From JBBQVS01 sp964250805 (GTDB taxonomy: Bacteria > Chloroflexota > Ktedonobacteria > Ktedonobacterales > Ktedonobacteraceae), in NCBI GenBank assembly GCA_964250805.1, contig CAXUHG010000010.1:11876-75875 (forward strand): 64,000 nt of DNA. The letters are read 5' to 3'. Positions within the stretch are counted from its first letter, which is position 1; every line of letters starts with the position of its first letter. The notes below the pieces were generated by a model. The model saw nothing but the letters and a program-made list of their open reading frames with translations. It made no database searches and had not been told where the DNA came from. The translations under genes were made by a program, and so were the position numbers. Of this stretch, positions 25,071-34,772 are shown in pieces.

Positions 25071-28000
25071 TTGAATAGTACTCGTTGCCCACATTGCGAA
25101 AAAGCGGTGCCTGAAACATCTCACTTTTGTACTTCCTGTGGGAAGTCAATTCCTGCGCCCAAATCGCTGCCTGTGAAGGCGGGACAACACGCTGAGGATG
25201 ATCCCCCCGCGTCTTTGCAAGCTTCGTCTTCATTGGAAGAATATTACGCTGAAAACCAGGATTATCTCCAGGATGAACTTCTGACGCAAGAAGTAGTAGA
25301 TGAGGCGGAACATCATCTGACATGGCACAAAGAGCTGGATGCGCCCAATGAGCCGGAGGATGCCCTCTTTCCACCACGCCCTTCACAGGTTTATCCAGTT
25401 GTGTTGAAACCCTTACCTTCACAAAAAACGTCGCAAAAACAAAGAGTACAGCTTACGCCTCTGCTCTGGGCGCGTCTCTTCGCGGCGGGTATTCTGCTGC
25501 TTATCGTTGTATTCGGCATCTTTTTCACGGTTGGGCGGAACTTCTTGAACGTCTCTGCCAGCCCTCATGAACCAACGCTACAGGCATCTTCTAGCAGCGT
25601 TGCGCCAGGAGGAACTCTGACACTACATGGCAGTAATTTTAGCCCAGACGGAAGCATTGCCCTGAGCCGTGACGCGACAATTCCTATCGTCGATACACGC
25701 TATCTCACTCGCATTAGTGCGGACAGCAAAGGTAACTTTACCGATACCATTACAATTTCTGCTGTTTGGCAGTCTGGTATACATACAGTGAATGCAGAGG
25801 ATGCATTACTTCACAAGACCGCGCGTTTCCCAATTTTCGTTACTGGATATAATACTGCATTACGACCCGCCCATCTCAATATTTCCGCCAGCACTCTCGA
25901 TATGGGAGCAGGAGATTTCGCAACTCATTCAACTCGACAAATTACTCTAAGCAACATGGGGGGCGGACAGATTACATGGCAAGGCAGTACCGATCAACCC
26001 TGGCTGCAAATTACGCCTAAACAGGGAATGATTGCCGATATTGCAAAGGCGCCGGTAACGGTTGCTGTAGATCGCTCACAATTAAAAATCGGCGCCTATA
26101 CTGCTCATCTGAATTTTCTATCTGATGCGGGTAATGGTAGTATAAGCGTGAAGATGAGCGTAGTACCGCTGAACGCAGGACAAGATGCTGTACTTGATGT
26201 AAGTCCCGCTGTACTTGCCTTTACCGCGACGGATGGAGGTAGTCCGCTACCGTCCCAAACGGTTATTGTAAGCAACCTCGGTGTGCGTGCGTTACCTTGG
26301 AACACGACAACAAACGCTTCGTGGCTCTCCGTCTCACCTCGGTCGGGCGTAATTCAAAAGGCTCCATTGTCTACAGGTGGCCTCATGACCTCGACGCCTG
26401 TAGGAACGACACAAGCTGTTCGCGTTGGCATCAACACAAGCACATTATTGCCGGGGACGTATAGCGGTGTAATTACCTTTAGAGGTCAAGGTCAGGTAAA
26501 AGATAGTCCGCAGAGCATTACGGTAACAATTACCATCAACCCACAGTGTGTACTACAGGTTGCACCAGCCATGTTATCCTTCGCAAGTGCTTATGGACAG
26601 GCTGCACCAAGCAACCAGAATATAAATGTGAGCGTCTCGCAGGGTTGTACTAAAACGCTGGCATGGAGTGCCACAACAGACGCACAATGGCTCCAACTGA
26701 ATACGAACAGCGGCACAACACCAACAAACCCGACTGTGAACATCAATGCCGTCGGTTTGAAGCCGGGCGTATACAATAGCTCAATTGTATTCACCACAAC
26801 AGCCGGCACTGATACCGTTCCAGTGACCTTCACATTGGGGCAGCCAACGGATCCAGTCATAAACGTTTCTACAAATGCGCTTACGTATAACGGAGTTGCC
26901 GGTCAAGGGAATCCGCCGCCGCAGAACATTGTTATCACAAATTCCACAGGGGGTACGCTCAACTGGCAAGCGTCGTTTGTCGCTCCAACGGGTGGCAACT
27001 GGTTGAACATTTCATCTCCAAGTGGAAGTCTTGCTTCGCATCAATCGGTGTCATTGTCGGTCACGGCACAACTCAATGGTCTCTTGCCGTATCCCTATAG
27101 TGGTACTATAACAATTTCGGGAACAGATGGTGCGGGACATACAGCCGTTGGTAGCCCTAAGATGATACAGATAAACTTTGACGTGCAGGCGGCTTGCGCG
27201 GTTTCGGCTACACAGGGACCACTTTCCTTTAGTGGCATCTCAGGACAAGCCGATCCTGCCCCACAGTCATTGACCATTACAGCAAGTGGTGCCTGTGCGC
27301 ATCCAGTTGCATGGAGCGTTACATCTGATGCTCCATGGTTGTCCGCAACTCCGACGGGTGTGGTCACTCCAACAACGCCAGCAAGCAGTAGTGTGCGCGT
27401 CTCACTTACTGGACTCAAGCCAATTCCCTATAGCTCCTCCGTGACGCTCGCAGCAAGCGATAGCGTAACCAATCAAGCTATTGGCGCACCTATTCAAATA
27501 CCTGTGAACTTTCTGGTGCAGCCCGCATGTACGTTGGGAACACCATCTGCCAACGCCTTAAACTTTAGTACAGAAGCTGGACAGTCTCCTCCGTCACAGA
27601 AGTTCTCAATATCTATCAGTGGCACGTGTAACGGAAATGTAACTGTTACTCCGAATGCTACTGGCTGGCTGAGTGTCAGTCCTACATCAGCAGCTATTCC
27701 CTCTGGTGGTAGCGCGACATTTACCGCAACAGTGCTTGGTGCTGGACTGTCGGCAGAGAGTTCTCCATATAATGGCTCAATCGCTTTTGACGCGAGCAAT
27801 GGGGGTGTAACAATTGTGGGGAGTCCACAAAAAGTTGGCGTGGGAGTGACGGTAGCAGCTACGCCCGCGCTCTCAGCAAGTGTTGGTGCAGCAATGATAC
27901 ATGGCACCAATGGCCTAAGCTCGCAACCTGTCGATATTGCAAACACAGGTGGGACAGCTCTGAACTGGTCTGCGACATTGAGCGGTGCCCCCGCATTTGT

Positions 28001-28598
28001 TGGCCTCTCATCTACTTCTGGTACGCTTGCAGCGGGGGGCAGCGACGCGACAAACGTTATAGTGACCAATGCAGCAGGAGTGGTAAGTGGAAACTATTCG
28101 GCATCAGTAACGTTGACAGCCACTGATGCCGCGACAGGTGCGGTCGTTGCGGGTAGCCCAACTACTATACCAATCACCATCAGCGTCACTCCTCCTTCCA
28201 TGCAGTTGAACACTTCGACCCTGAACTATTCTACAACAGCAGGAACGGACCCGAACGCGCAAACGCTCACTATCACCAATAGCGGTGGTGCTACTTTGAC
28301 GTGGACCGCTGGAACGCCTTCCGATAGCTGGGTGACGCTCGATAGCACGAGCGGGAGCGATGAGTCCAACGTGTCCTCGACGCTTACCTTCAGCGTACAT
28401 ACCGCAGGACTCACAAATCCATCCTATTCCGCGACTGTCCTCATCACGCCATCATATGGGCCAGCCGTGACAGTGACCATCAATCTCACGATTGCTCCTG
28501 TTGCCCTTAGCCCAACGCCAACCATAAACATCACCACGAGTCCAACGCCCACAATTACTCCCACCGTGACTCCTACAAAAACATCAGCTCTGCTATGA
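25071..28598 (+). CDS. Giant surface protein: zinc ribbon, TM helix, BACON repeats
   Basis: 1175 residues. N-terminal zinc ribbon (CPHC, Cys6/Cys9; CTSC, Cys20/Cys23), then a charged linker, one transmembrane helix at about 130-155 (ARLFAAGILLLIVVFGIFF), an IPT-like Ig unit, then about eight BACON-type beta-sandwich repeats. These show the recurring W-L-x-S-x-x-S-G core, for example NASWLSVSPRSGVI and DAQWLQLNTNSGTT, and end in a Thr/Pro tail. The topology puts the ribbon inside and the repeats outside. BACON repeats often bind glycans or mucin-like proteins; the ligand here is unknown. I chose TTG 25071, nine bases after GGAGGGGG; there is no ATG. Confidence 0.88.
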   Translation: MNSTRCPHCEKAVPETSHFCTSCGKSIPAPKSLPVKAGQHAEDDPPASLQASSSLEEYYAENQDYLQDELLTQEVVDEAEHHLTWHKELDAPNEPEDALFPPRPSQVYPVVLKPLPSQKTSQKQRVQLTPLLWARLFAAGILLLIVVFGIFFTVGRNFLNVSASPHEPTLQASSSSVAPGGTLTLHGSNFSPDGSIALSRDATIPIVDTRYLTRISADSKGNFTDTITISAVWQSGIHTVNAEDALLHKTARFPIFVTGYNTALRPAHLNISASTLDMGAGDFATHSTRQITLSNMGGGQITWQGSTDQPWLQITPKQGMIADIAKAPVTVAVDRSQLKIGAYTAHLNFLSDAGNGSISVKMSVVPLNAGQDAVLDVSPAVLAFTATDGGSPLPSQTVIVSNLGVRALPWNTTTNASWLSVSPRSGVIQKAPLSTGGLMTSTPVGTTQAVRVGINTSTLLPGTYSGVITFRGQGQVKDSPQSITVTITINPQCVLQVAPAMLSFASAYGQAAPSNQNINVSVSQGCTKTLAWSATTDAQWLQLNTNSGTTPTNPTVNINAVGLKPGVYNSSIVFTTTAGTDTVPVTFTLGQPTDPVINVSTNALTYNGVAGQGNPPPQNIVITNSTGGTLNWQASFVAPTGGNWLNISSPSGSLASHQSVSLSVTAQLNGLLPYPYSGTITISGTDGAGHTAVGSPKMIQINFDVQAACAVSATQGPLSFSGISGQADPAPQSLTITASGACAHPVAWSVTSDAPWLSATPTGVVTPTTPASSSVRVSLTGLKPIPYSSSVTLAASDSVTNQAIGAPIQIPVNFLVQPACTLGTPSANALNFSTEAGQSPPSQKFSISISGTCNGNVTVTPNATGWLSVSPTSAAIPSGGSATFTATVLGAGLSAESSPYNGSIAFDASNGGVTIVGSPQKVGVGVTVAATPALSASVGAAMIHGTNGLSSQPVDIANTGGTALNWSATLSGAPAFVGLSSTSGTLAAGGSDATNVIVTNAAGVVSGNYSASVTLTATDAATGAVVAGSPTTIPITISVTPPSMQLNTSTLNYSTTAGTDPNAQTLTITNSGGATLTWTAGTPSDSWVTLDSTSGSDESNVSSTLTFSVHTAGLTNPSYSATVLITPSYGPAVTVTINLTIAPVALSPTPTINITTSPTPTITPTVTPTKTSALL

Positions 28599-28604
28599 TA
28601 ATAA

Positions 28605-28658
28605 GTCGTATTTCTCGTCAATCTTGATGTGTCCATCAAGATTGACGAGAAATACGAC
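28605..28658. terminator. Hairpin after the BACON protein gene
   Basis: Perfect 25-bp stem with a 4-base loop (28630-28633), starting 6 bases past the stop. Arm begins GTCGTATTTCTCGTCAATC. Confidence 0.75.
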
Positions 28659-29098
28659 CTTTAGTACCTGTAAGAATAGACAGGTGCTTTCCAGATAGTT
28701 CATACCGCTAGAGAAACTGGTGGAACTGGCGGCGCACTCCAGCACAATCGAGGCTATACTAGCAATGTGCAGAGGAACCTGCTGGTAGAGAACCTACGAT
28801 TGGCGACACATTGACTGTGGAACCCAGTGTGGAACTGGTCGTTTGTACAAGCAAACCGACTGTGAAACGTTTTCCCGCGAGCGAGGCGCGATGACATGAC
28901 ACACCAAGAACAGGTTGTTTGCAGGCAACGCCATCGGATATGGCGTTGAAGGTTCTCCCTCAGCAGGAACCACCAGAAACAAAAGCAGGGATGCAAGGGG
29001 TGCAACCCTTGACTGGGGTTTGGGGCAGTGCCCCAATCTCCCCCTTTTTCTCGCCGCCTACCGCGGCGAGTCGCTACGAGAAGGAAGGAGCAATCATC
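28659..29098. other. Hairpin-rich intergenic region
   Basis: No convincing gene. Several dyads are visible. GGAACCTGCTGGTAGAGAACC (28774) is nearly inverse to GGTTCTCCCTCAGCAGGAACC (about 28951). CAACGCCATCGGATATGGCGTTG lies at about 28926. Two adjacent units, CAAGGGGTGCAACCCTTG and TTGGGGCAGTGCCCCAA (about 28994-29036), look like a REP-type pair. CTCGCCGCCTACCGCGGCGAG lies just before the next gene. Confidence 0.45.
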
Positions 29099-29416
29099 AT
29101 GGCTCAGTGGGCCTATAAAGTTGTCTATATTGACTACCGTGGACGCATCTCCAGCGAGGGACTTGAAACCTTGATTGGAAATGAGCGCCGTAGCACATTC
29201 GCACGCCGCTACATGAACGGCCTGGGCCGCGACGGTTGGGAACTGGTAAGTGTCCAGCCACTGACCTCGAACTCGGCATACTACGTCTTCAAGCGTCCAG
29301 CGCAGGAGGGCGATTATGCGGAACCTGCTCCGTCAACCTCCACGCCACAGCAACAGCCAACTCCCGAAGTACCACCGACACAAACTACCGATGGTCCTCA
29401 GGTTGAGTCTGTCTAA
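29099..29416 (+). CDS. DUF4177-like small protein
   Basis: 105 residues. The N-terminal 65 (WAYKVVYIDYRGRIS, RYMNGLGRDGWELVSVQPL, AYYVFKRP) match the DUF4177 pattern of small proteins with a conserved GWELV core; function unknown. The rest is a Pro/Thr/Gln-rich disordered tail. AAGGAAGGAG precedes the ATG. Flanked by a hairpin-rich leader and a perfect palindrome. Confidence 0.8.
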   Translation: MAQWAYKVVYIDYRGRISSEGLETLIGNERRSTFARRYMNGLGRDGWELVSVQPLTSNSAYYVFKRPAQEGDYAEPAPSTSTPQQQPTPEVPPTQTTDGPQVESV

Positions 29417-29425
29417 ATATCAAGA

Positions 29426-29479
29426 TAAAAGATATGCTAGAATGCGAAGGCATGCCTTCGCATTCTAGCATATCTTTTA
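29426..29479. terminator. Perfect 54-bp palindrome after the DUF4177 gene
   Basis: Bases 29426-29452 are the exact reverse complement of 29453-29479, no loop (centre GGCATGCC). Starts 9 bases past the stop. A-rich/T-rich ends (TAAAAGATATG). Confidence 0.75.
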
Positions 29480-29494
29480 ATAGGGAGATCATTT

Positions 29495-30775
29495 ATGACA
29501 TCAGAAAATCCCATCGTTGTCGAGAATCGTGAAGAACTGTTTTTCCTGCTATCCGAAGCTGCACAACTCGAACATATGTTGATGTGCGAGTATTTATTTG
29601 CCACCTTCAGTCTCAAACGCAGTACGAGCGAAGGTATCACGCAGGACCAGCTCGACGCTATCAAGCGTTGGGAAGGCATTGTTTTGAATGTGGCATCGCA
29701 AGAGATGCTACACTTGGCACTGGTTAACAACCTGCTGGTCGCTCTCGGCACCATCCCTTATTTTAATCGCCCAAATTTTCCACAGGAGGCGAAGTACTTT
29801 CCACCAGGAGTGCAGGTCGCGCTACTACCCTTTGGTGAGCGAGCGTTACAACATTTTCTTTTCCTGGAAAGACCCGAAGGCTTGAACCGGAAAGACGCGG
29901 AAGGTTTCGAGGGGGTCGGTGTACCCAATCCGCCGATGCGTTTAGACGATATTGCCCCCGAAGCACAGAATTTTGCCACCGTTGGGCACTTGTATCGAGG
30001 AATCGAGCAAGGCATTCGGCACATGGTGGAAAAGTATGGCGAGGAACGCGTTTTCATTGGTCCGCCACAGGCACAGATGACACAAGAATATTTCGGATGG
30101 CCTGAACTGCTTCCCGTCACCAATCTTGCATCCGCGATGCAAGCCATCGAGACTATCGTCGAGCAGGGCGAAGGCGCACGTGGTGATTGGCAGAATGCGC
30201 ATTACGGCAAGTTTCTGAGCGTTTGGCAAGAATATCACGCAATAAAGCAACAACAGCCAGATTTTGAACCAGCACGTTCTGTTGTTGCCGCCTTCCTGAA
30301 CCAGCCCAGTGATATCGACGAAGTAATTATTGTTACCGAGGAACTGACCGCTGATATCGCCAATCTGTTCAACGTCTCCTACGAGCTCGTGTTACAGACG
30401 CTCATTCGCATGTACATCTATCGTGGCGAGACTGAGGAAGAACTCAAGGCATTGAGTGATGTTGCCGTCAATGGAATGTTCCAGTTGCTCAAACCACTCG
30501 GCGAACTGCTTACAACGCTCCCCGTAGGCAAAAACGCACCCGGTAAGATGGCTGGAGCAAGCTTTGAAATTTATCGTACAGGCTACATGCTTCCCCATCG
30601 TTATGCCGCGTGGCGTTTCTTATACGAACGGTTCCTGGAGACCGCGAACTACTGCGCGGAGATTCGCCAACACTCCAACGCGCCCAAAGAACTGCAAGCG
30701 ATAGAGCAAAGCATGCGTGCCTTCGCCGCGACCTTTCATCAACATAGAAAAGGCATGAGTCAATATACATATTAA
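29495..30775 (+). CDS. Ferritin-like diiron domain protein
   Basis: 426 residues. The N-terminal half (about 15-230) fits the ferritin-like family found in VioB/RebD-type proteins. It has the helix pairs AAQLEHMLMCEYLFATFS and ASQEMLHLALVNNLLVALG, giving the E-x(6)-Y/E and E-x-x-H metal ligands, then RGIEQGIRHMV. The C-terminal half is helical and less conserved. These proteins may bind two iron atoms and do oxidative chemistry on secondary metabolites or detoxification; substrate unknown here. SD AGGGAG before ATG 29495. Monocistronic; its stop lies within the next palindrome. Confidence 0.85.
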   Translation: MTSENPIVVENREELFFLLSEAAQLEHMLMCEYLFATFSLKRSTSEGITQDQLDAIKRWEGIVLNVASQEMLHLALVNNLLVALGTIPYFNRPNFPQEAKYFPPGVQVALLPFGERALQHFLFLERPEGLNRKDAEGFEGVGVPNPPMRLDDIAPEAQNFATVGHLYRGIEQGIRHMVEKYGEERVFIGPPQAQMTQEYFGWPELLPVTNLASAMQAIETIVEQGEGARGDWQNAHYGKFLSVWQEYHAIKQQQPDFEPARSVVAAFLNQPSDIDEVIIVTEELTADIANLFNVSYELVLQTLIRMYIYRGETEEELKALSDVAVNGMFQLLKPLGELLTTLPVGKNAPGKMAGASFEIYRTGYMLPHRYAAWRFLYERFLETANYCAEIRQHSNAPKELQAIEQSMRAFAATFHQHRKGMSQYTY

Positions 30776-30838
30776 AAATATTCTGTCCTATTTTCCCAAC
30801 CGAGTGTGGTTGGGAAAATCGGACAGAATATTTTTAAT
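30771..30838. terminator. 68-bp hairpin overlapping the ferritin-like stop codon
   Basis: ATTAAAAATATTCTGTCC pairs with GGACAGAATATTTTTAAT, and the inner TTTTCCCAACC with GGTTGGGAAAA, one mismatch region between. The stop TAA at 30773 is in the left arm. U-rich 3' side. Confidence 0.75.
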
Positions 30839-30948
30839 CCAGGTATGCGTGATATACTGTCTCTGTCGAGTTTTTATTTTCGTCTGACAGGTGCCACAAC
30901 TAAGAGCAGGTCAACGACGATCTTATCCACGCAACGAGGAGTTTGTGC

Positions 30949-32418
30949 ATGTCTTCATCTACCCCAACGCATCAGAATTTTATCGACGGTCAATGGCGCA
31001 ATGCTAGAGCCAGTGAGACCTTTGACGATACTAATCCAGCGCGAACAAGCGAGGTCATCGGGCATTTTCAAAAATCAACGCCCGCCGATCTCGAAGATGC
31101 TATCGAGTCCGCGAGCAGAGCGCAACGCGGCTGGGCTGCAATACCCGCACCCGAACGCGGTGAAGTCTTGCTCCGCACCGCCCTTTTATTAGAGCAGCGC
31201 AAGGAAGAACTTGCTGTGTTGATGACGCGCGAGATGGGCAAGGTACTCAAGGAGACACGCGGCGACGTGCAGATCGCCATCGACGTTGCGAAATTTATCG
31301 CGGGCGAGGGTCGGCGTGCCGAGGGCGCGACGCTACCCTCAGCGTTTCCAAATAAGTTCTGTATGACCGTGCGTCATCCACTAGGCATCGTTGGCATTAT
31401 CACACCCTGGAACTTTCCTATCGCCATTCCCGCCTGGAAGACTTTTCCAGCCCTTCTCGCTGGCAACGCTGTAGTTCTGAAGCCTGCAAGCGATACGCCG
31501 TTGCTCTCTATCAAGCTGGCTGAAATTCTGCATGAGGCTGGGCTTCCGGCTGGCGTGTTGAACGTCATCACCGGACCGGGAGGCACGTTAGGTGATGCTC
31601 TGGCTAGCCACAAGCGTGTCAACATGATCTCGCTCACTGGCTCAACCGAAGTTGGACGACATGTTGCTGAGATTTGCGGACGCGATTTGCGCCGTTGTAC
31701 GCTCGAACTCGGTGGCAAGAACGCGGTGATTGTATTGGAAGATGCCGACCTCGATCTGGCAGTAGCTGGCATTACAGGGGCGGCTTTTGGTACAACAGGA
31801 CAGCGTTGTACCGCGACGAGCCGTGTGATTGTACAGAAATCGGTGCAGAAGGCATTCACGGAACGGCTTGTCACGGCAGCCGAGAAACTACGCATTGGCG
31901 ATGGTCTTGACGCAAACGTTGAGATGGGGCCACTGGTCAACAAAGGCCGTGTAAAGGCTGTCCATGAATACACCGAAATCGGCAAGCAGGAGGGGGCGCA
32001 ACTCGTAACGGGCGGCTCTCCATTGAGAGAAAACGAGTACAGCGATGGTGCGTTCTATCAACCAACCGTCTTTACCAATGTGACGCCGAATATGCGTATC
32101 GCACGCGAAGAGGTCTTCGGTCCCTTCGTCTCCATTATACCTGTGAACTCCTTTGACGAGGCGGTACAGGTAGCGAACGAGACAGAGTACGGTTTGTCCA
32201 CTGGTATCTTTACGGAGAGCAGTCGCTTGACGTTTCGGGCCATTAGAGAGATCGAATCAGGACTTGTCTATATCAACGCTGCTACCACAGGCTCAGAGAT
32301 ACATCTGCCATTTGGCGGCATGAAGGCAAGTGGCAACGGACATAGAGAACTCGGCGACGGAGCCGTCGAAGAGTTCAGCGAAATCAAAAGCGTCTTCGTC
32401 TCATATCCCTCTAAATAA
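30949..32418 (+). CDS. NAD(P)-dependent aldehyde dehydrogenase
   Basis: 489 residues, normal ALDH length. Key parts: TPWNFPIAIPAWKTFPALLAG, nucleotide-site GSTEVGRH, general base Glu in LELGGKNAVIV, catalytic Cys in TTGQRCTATSRV, and the late EVFGPFVSIIPV. The sequence resembles 2,5-dioxovalerate (alpha-ketoglutarate semialdehyde) and semialdehyde dehydrogenases, but substrate cannot be fixed. GAGGAG lies 7 bases before ATG 30949. Converges with the DUF4388 gene; both stop codons are inside a shared palindrome. Confidence 0.95.
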   Translation: MSSSTPTHQNFIDGQWRNARASETFDDTNPARTSEVIGHFQKSTPADLEDAIESASRAQRGWAAIPAPERGEVLLRTALLLEQRKEELAVLMTREMGKVLKETRGDVQIAIDVAKFIAGEGRRAEGATLPSAFPNKFCMTVRHPLGIVGIITPWNFPIAIPAWKTFPALLAGNAVVLKPASDTPLLSIKLAEILHEAGLPAGVLNVITGPGGTLGDALASHKRVNMISLTGSTEVGRHVAEICGRDLRRCTLELGGKNAVIVLEDADLDLAVAGITGAAFGTTGQRCTATSRVIVQKSVQKAFTERLVTAAEKLRIGDGLDANVEMGPLVNKGRVKAVHEYTEIGKQEGAQLVTGGSPLRENEYSDGAFYQPTVFTNVTPNMRIAREEVFGPFVSIIPVNSFDEAVQVANETEYGLSTGIFTESSRLTFRAIREIESGLVYINAATTGSEIHLPFGGMKASGNGHRELGDGAVEEFSEIKSVFVSYPSK

Positions 32419-32474
32419 AAAACAGGTAGATAGCGGAACATGCGTGTTCCGCTATCTACCTGTTTTTTATTTAG
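32411..32474. terminator. 64-bp palindrome shared by two convergent genes
   Basis: Perfect 30-bp stem with 4-base loop (32441-32444). CTAAATAAAAAACAGG pairs with CCTGTTTTTTATTTAG. The stop of the aldehyde dehydrogenase (32416-32418) is in one arm and that of the DUF4388 gene (32471-32473) in the other. A bidirectional terminator. Confidence 0.85.
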
Positions 32475-33748
32475 GATATTGCGGTACGTGTGAGCGCGAA
32501 TTGCTCGAACATAGCCTCCCACACCTCTTGATTTTCCAGGCGTTCGCGTGGGTCCACGACGCGTGCGTTAATAGTGGCAAACAGCGTGCGCAACATACGC
32601 TGTAGTACAGAAGATGCCTCATCGTAAAAGTCAGTGGCATCTTGCATGCGGTCATTGAGAACGGCATCACAGAGCCGAGTAAAATCATCAACGTCGATGT
32701 TGTTTTGCTCAACCCGAAACTCATAAGTTCCCATGTACATCAGATTCTCGTTCATAAGCAAGCGTTTGAGCATGTCGGGGTCTAGTTCGGTTTTGTTGAC
32801 ACGGTAGGCGTCAATCAATGCATCCATCGTCCAGTTTACAAAGCGTACTAGCGTCGGCAATTGTTCGGTAGGCGTATGCTGTTTATCCCATTCCTGCTCC
32901 ATACGACTGATAAGATCAAGCAACTGAAAATTCTCCAGGCGCAGCTTCTCGGCTGGTTCGGGTAGACGAACCTTGCGGTTACTACCAGTATTGCCGTAGA
33001 ACGCCATGTCTTGCCCGATAACGTTGACGAGTCTTTGCTGTACAAGTTGTGTAAGCTCGTGTGCAACGTCCAGTTCGGGGCGACGCACGGCACTAGCAAT
33101 GCGGCGAACACGGCGTTGCGTGTTGATGTGCATCAGCAGTTCGAGGGTGCTACGGTGAAGATTTAGAGGCTGTACAATCGAGGGGGCGAGTTGCAGGACG
33201 GTTCGCATACCGAGTGGCAAGGCAGCACCCATCGTGTCCCATTCGTCTGTGTAGCGGACCATCTCCATCGTTGCACGCATCACCTCGATATCAAGTGGTG
33301 CATCGTTATAGGGCAGCAATTTCTGTATATCAGGGCTGGCAATAAACTCATAGCTGCCCTGTTGCCACATCGCTAGCTCGCGTGCCGTCCACAGTGCTTT
33401 TGTACGCAATGCCTCACGTAGCTGTTTGTCACTGATAACGCGCATCGCCACGAGCCGCTCACCAATGCGCTTGCCCACGATATCCGATTGTTGCTGTGTC
33501 GAGGCGGCCTCAATTTGAGGATGAGTTGCCATGCCCAACTGTTGTAGGACATCGCCCAGCATTAACGCGCCAGGATCGAACTCGGAGCAGTTCGCCACCT
33601 TGCCCTCGCTACAATAGATAATGCCCGTGCGCCCACTCTCTTGCCGCAATTGGATGGCACCCGTCATACCGCCTAATTCCACTACCTGTAACACCTCGAC
33701 CAGCCCGAATTCTGAAAGCGAACCCGACAAAACGGTAGAAGCGTTCAT
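32471..33748 (-). CDS. DUF4388 domain protein
   Basis: 425 residues. Residues 1-110 fit the DUF4388 (PATAN-like) domain: LSGSLSEFGLVEVLQVVELGGMTGAIQL and GIIYCSEGKVANCSEFDPGALMLGDVL. This domain is common in regulatory proteins of gliding or multicellular bacteria. The rest is helical, with a middle region LREALRTKALWTARELAMWQQGSYEF typical of its relatives. No signal or membrane segment. SD GGAGG before the ATG. Role unknown; likely an adaptor in signalling. Confidence 0.8.
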   Translation of the reverse strand: MNASTVLSGSLSEFGLVEVLQVVELGGMTGAIQLRQESGRTGIIYCSEGKVANCSEFDPGALMLGDVLQQLGMATHPQIEAASTQQQSDIVGKRIGERLVAMRVISDKQLREALRTKALWTARELAMWQQGSYEFIASPDIQKLLPYNDAPLDIEVMRATMEMVRYTDEWDTMGAALPLGMRTVLQLAPSIVQPLNLHRSTLELLMHINTQRRVRRIASAVRRPELDVAHELTQLVQQRLVNVIGQDMAFYGNTGSNRKVRLPEPAEKLRLENFQLLDLISRMEQEWDKQHTPTEQLPTLVRFVNWTMDALIDAYRVNKTELDPDMLKRLLMNENLMYMGTYEFRVEQNNIDVDDFTRLCDAVLNDRMQDATDFYDEASSVLQRMLRTLFATINARVVDPRERLENQEVWEAMFEQFALTRTAIS

Positions 33749-33926
33749 GCACCCTCCAGGAAAATTTGTAAATCAATAATACTCACGATCCTACCCTGAC
33801 TATTTTTCGTACACATGTGGATGAACAAAGGCGAGAATATATTTCTGTTCGTAGTAATATCAGTTATATTGCAGTGTGTATTATAGCAGAGGAAAAGGGT
33901 GTTCAGCAACTCAGAGCTTCAAAAAA

Positions 33927-33985
33927 CTAGGATGAATGAACAGTTGAGGTGGCATCATGTCACCTCAACTGTTCATTCATCCTAG
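33927..33985. terminator. Hairpin in the divergent region before the SDR gene
   Basis: Perfect 25-bp stem, 9-base loop (33952-33960). It lies upstream of both neighbouring genes (DUF4388 minus, SDR plus), 50 bases before the SDR start, so it may act as attenuator or insulator rather than terminator. Confidence 0.55.
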
Positions 33986-34033
33986 CGGGGAAGAGTGTTA
34001 TAATAGGAAATACAACGAGGAGAAGCAATACAT

Positions 34034-34750
34034 ATGAGCATACAAAATCGTGTCGCTATCATCACGGGCGCGGGACGCGGCGTTGGTCGCGCAACCGCGC
34101 TACTTTTCGCGCATGCAGGGGCGAGAGTTGCACTTATGAGCCGCACGGCTGGACAACTTGATGAGGTGGTCGGGGAGATTACTGCAAGTGGGGGGAAGGC
34201 TGTTGCGCTTGCGGGCGATGTGGCGCGTGAAGAGGATGTGCTGGCACTATTTGAGCTAGTGCGAACGCGCTATGGGCGTGTCGATATCCTGGTGAATTGT
34301 GCTGGCATCGTTGCAGTGAAGCCGTTTGCCGAGATGAATACGGCGACGTGGGACGAGGTGATTGCGGTCAATCTTCGTGGCACCTTTCTGTGCTGCCGTG
34401 AGGCGTTTCGTAGCATGATTGAGCAGAAGCAGGGTGGCGTCATTCTCACAATCTCATCGCTTTCCGGTGTAAAAGGCGTTGAAAAGTTCCCCGGCTTGAG
34501 CGCATACAACGTCTCTAAAGCAGGCATTGCGAGCCTAACAGAGATTCTTGCGGTTGAAGGCAAGCCGCACAATATCCGTGTGAGCGCGGTTAGCCCTGGT
34601 GCCATTGATACCGAGATGTTACGGCAAGCGAATCCAAGTCTCAAAGCAGGAATGACGCCCGACGAGCTAGCGGAAATATTGCTCTTTCTCGCCGACGACT
34701 CTGGCAGAATGTTCAGTGGCAGCAATATCGAATTATTCACGAACGCATAA
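34034..34750 (+). CDS. Short-chain dehydrogenase/reductase (possible sepiapterin reductase role)
   Basis: 238 residues with the classical SDR pattern: cofactor motif TGAGRGVGRA, LVNCAG, catalytic Ser in ISSLSG, YNVSK (Tyr/Lys), and SPGAIDTEM. NADP(H) preference is suggested by R/S after the second strand (ALMSRTAG). Closest by eye to FabG-type 3-oxoacyl reductases. Its position directly before a eukaryote-like PTPS and a glycosyltransferase suggests that it reduces 6-pyruvoyltetrahydropterin (a sepiapterin reductase role); this is inference. SD GAGGAG. Confidence 0.9.
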   Translation: MSIQNRVAIITGAGRGVGRATALLFAHAGARVALMSRTAGQLDEVVGEITASGGKAVALAGDVAREEDVLALFELVRTRYGRVDILVNCAGIVAVKPFAEMNTATWDEVIAVNLRGTFLCCREAFRSMIEQKQGGVILTISSLSGVKGVEKFPGLSAYNVSKAGIASLTEILAVEGKPHNIRVSAVSPGAIDTEMLRQANPSLKAGMTPDELAEILLFLADDSGRMFSGSNIELFTNA

Positions 34751-34772
34751 TGATTCCAATACAGGAAAAATC

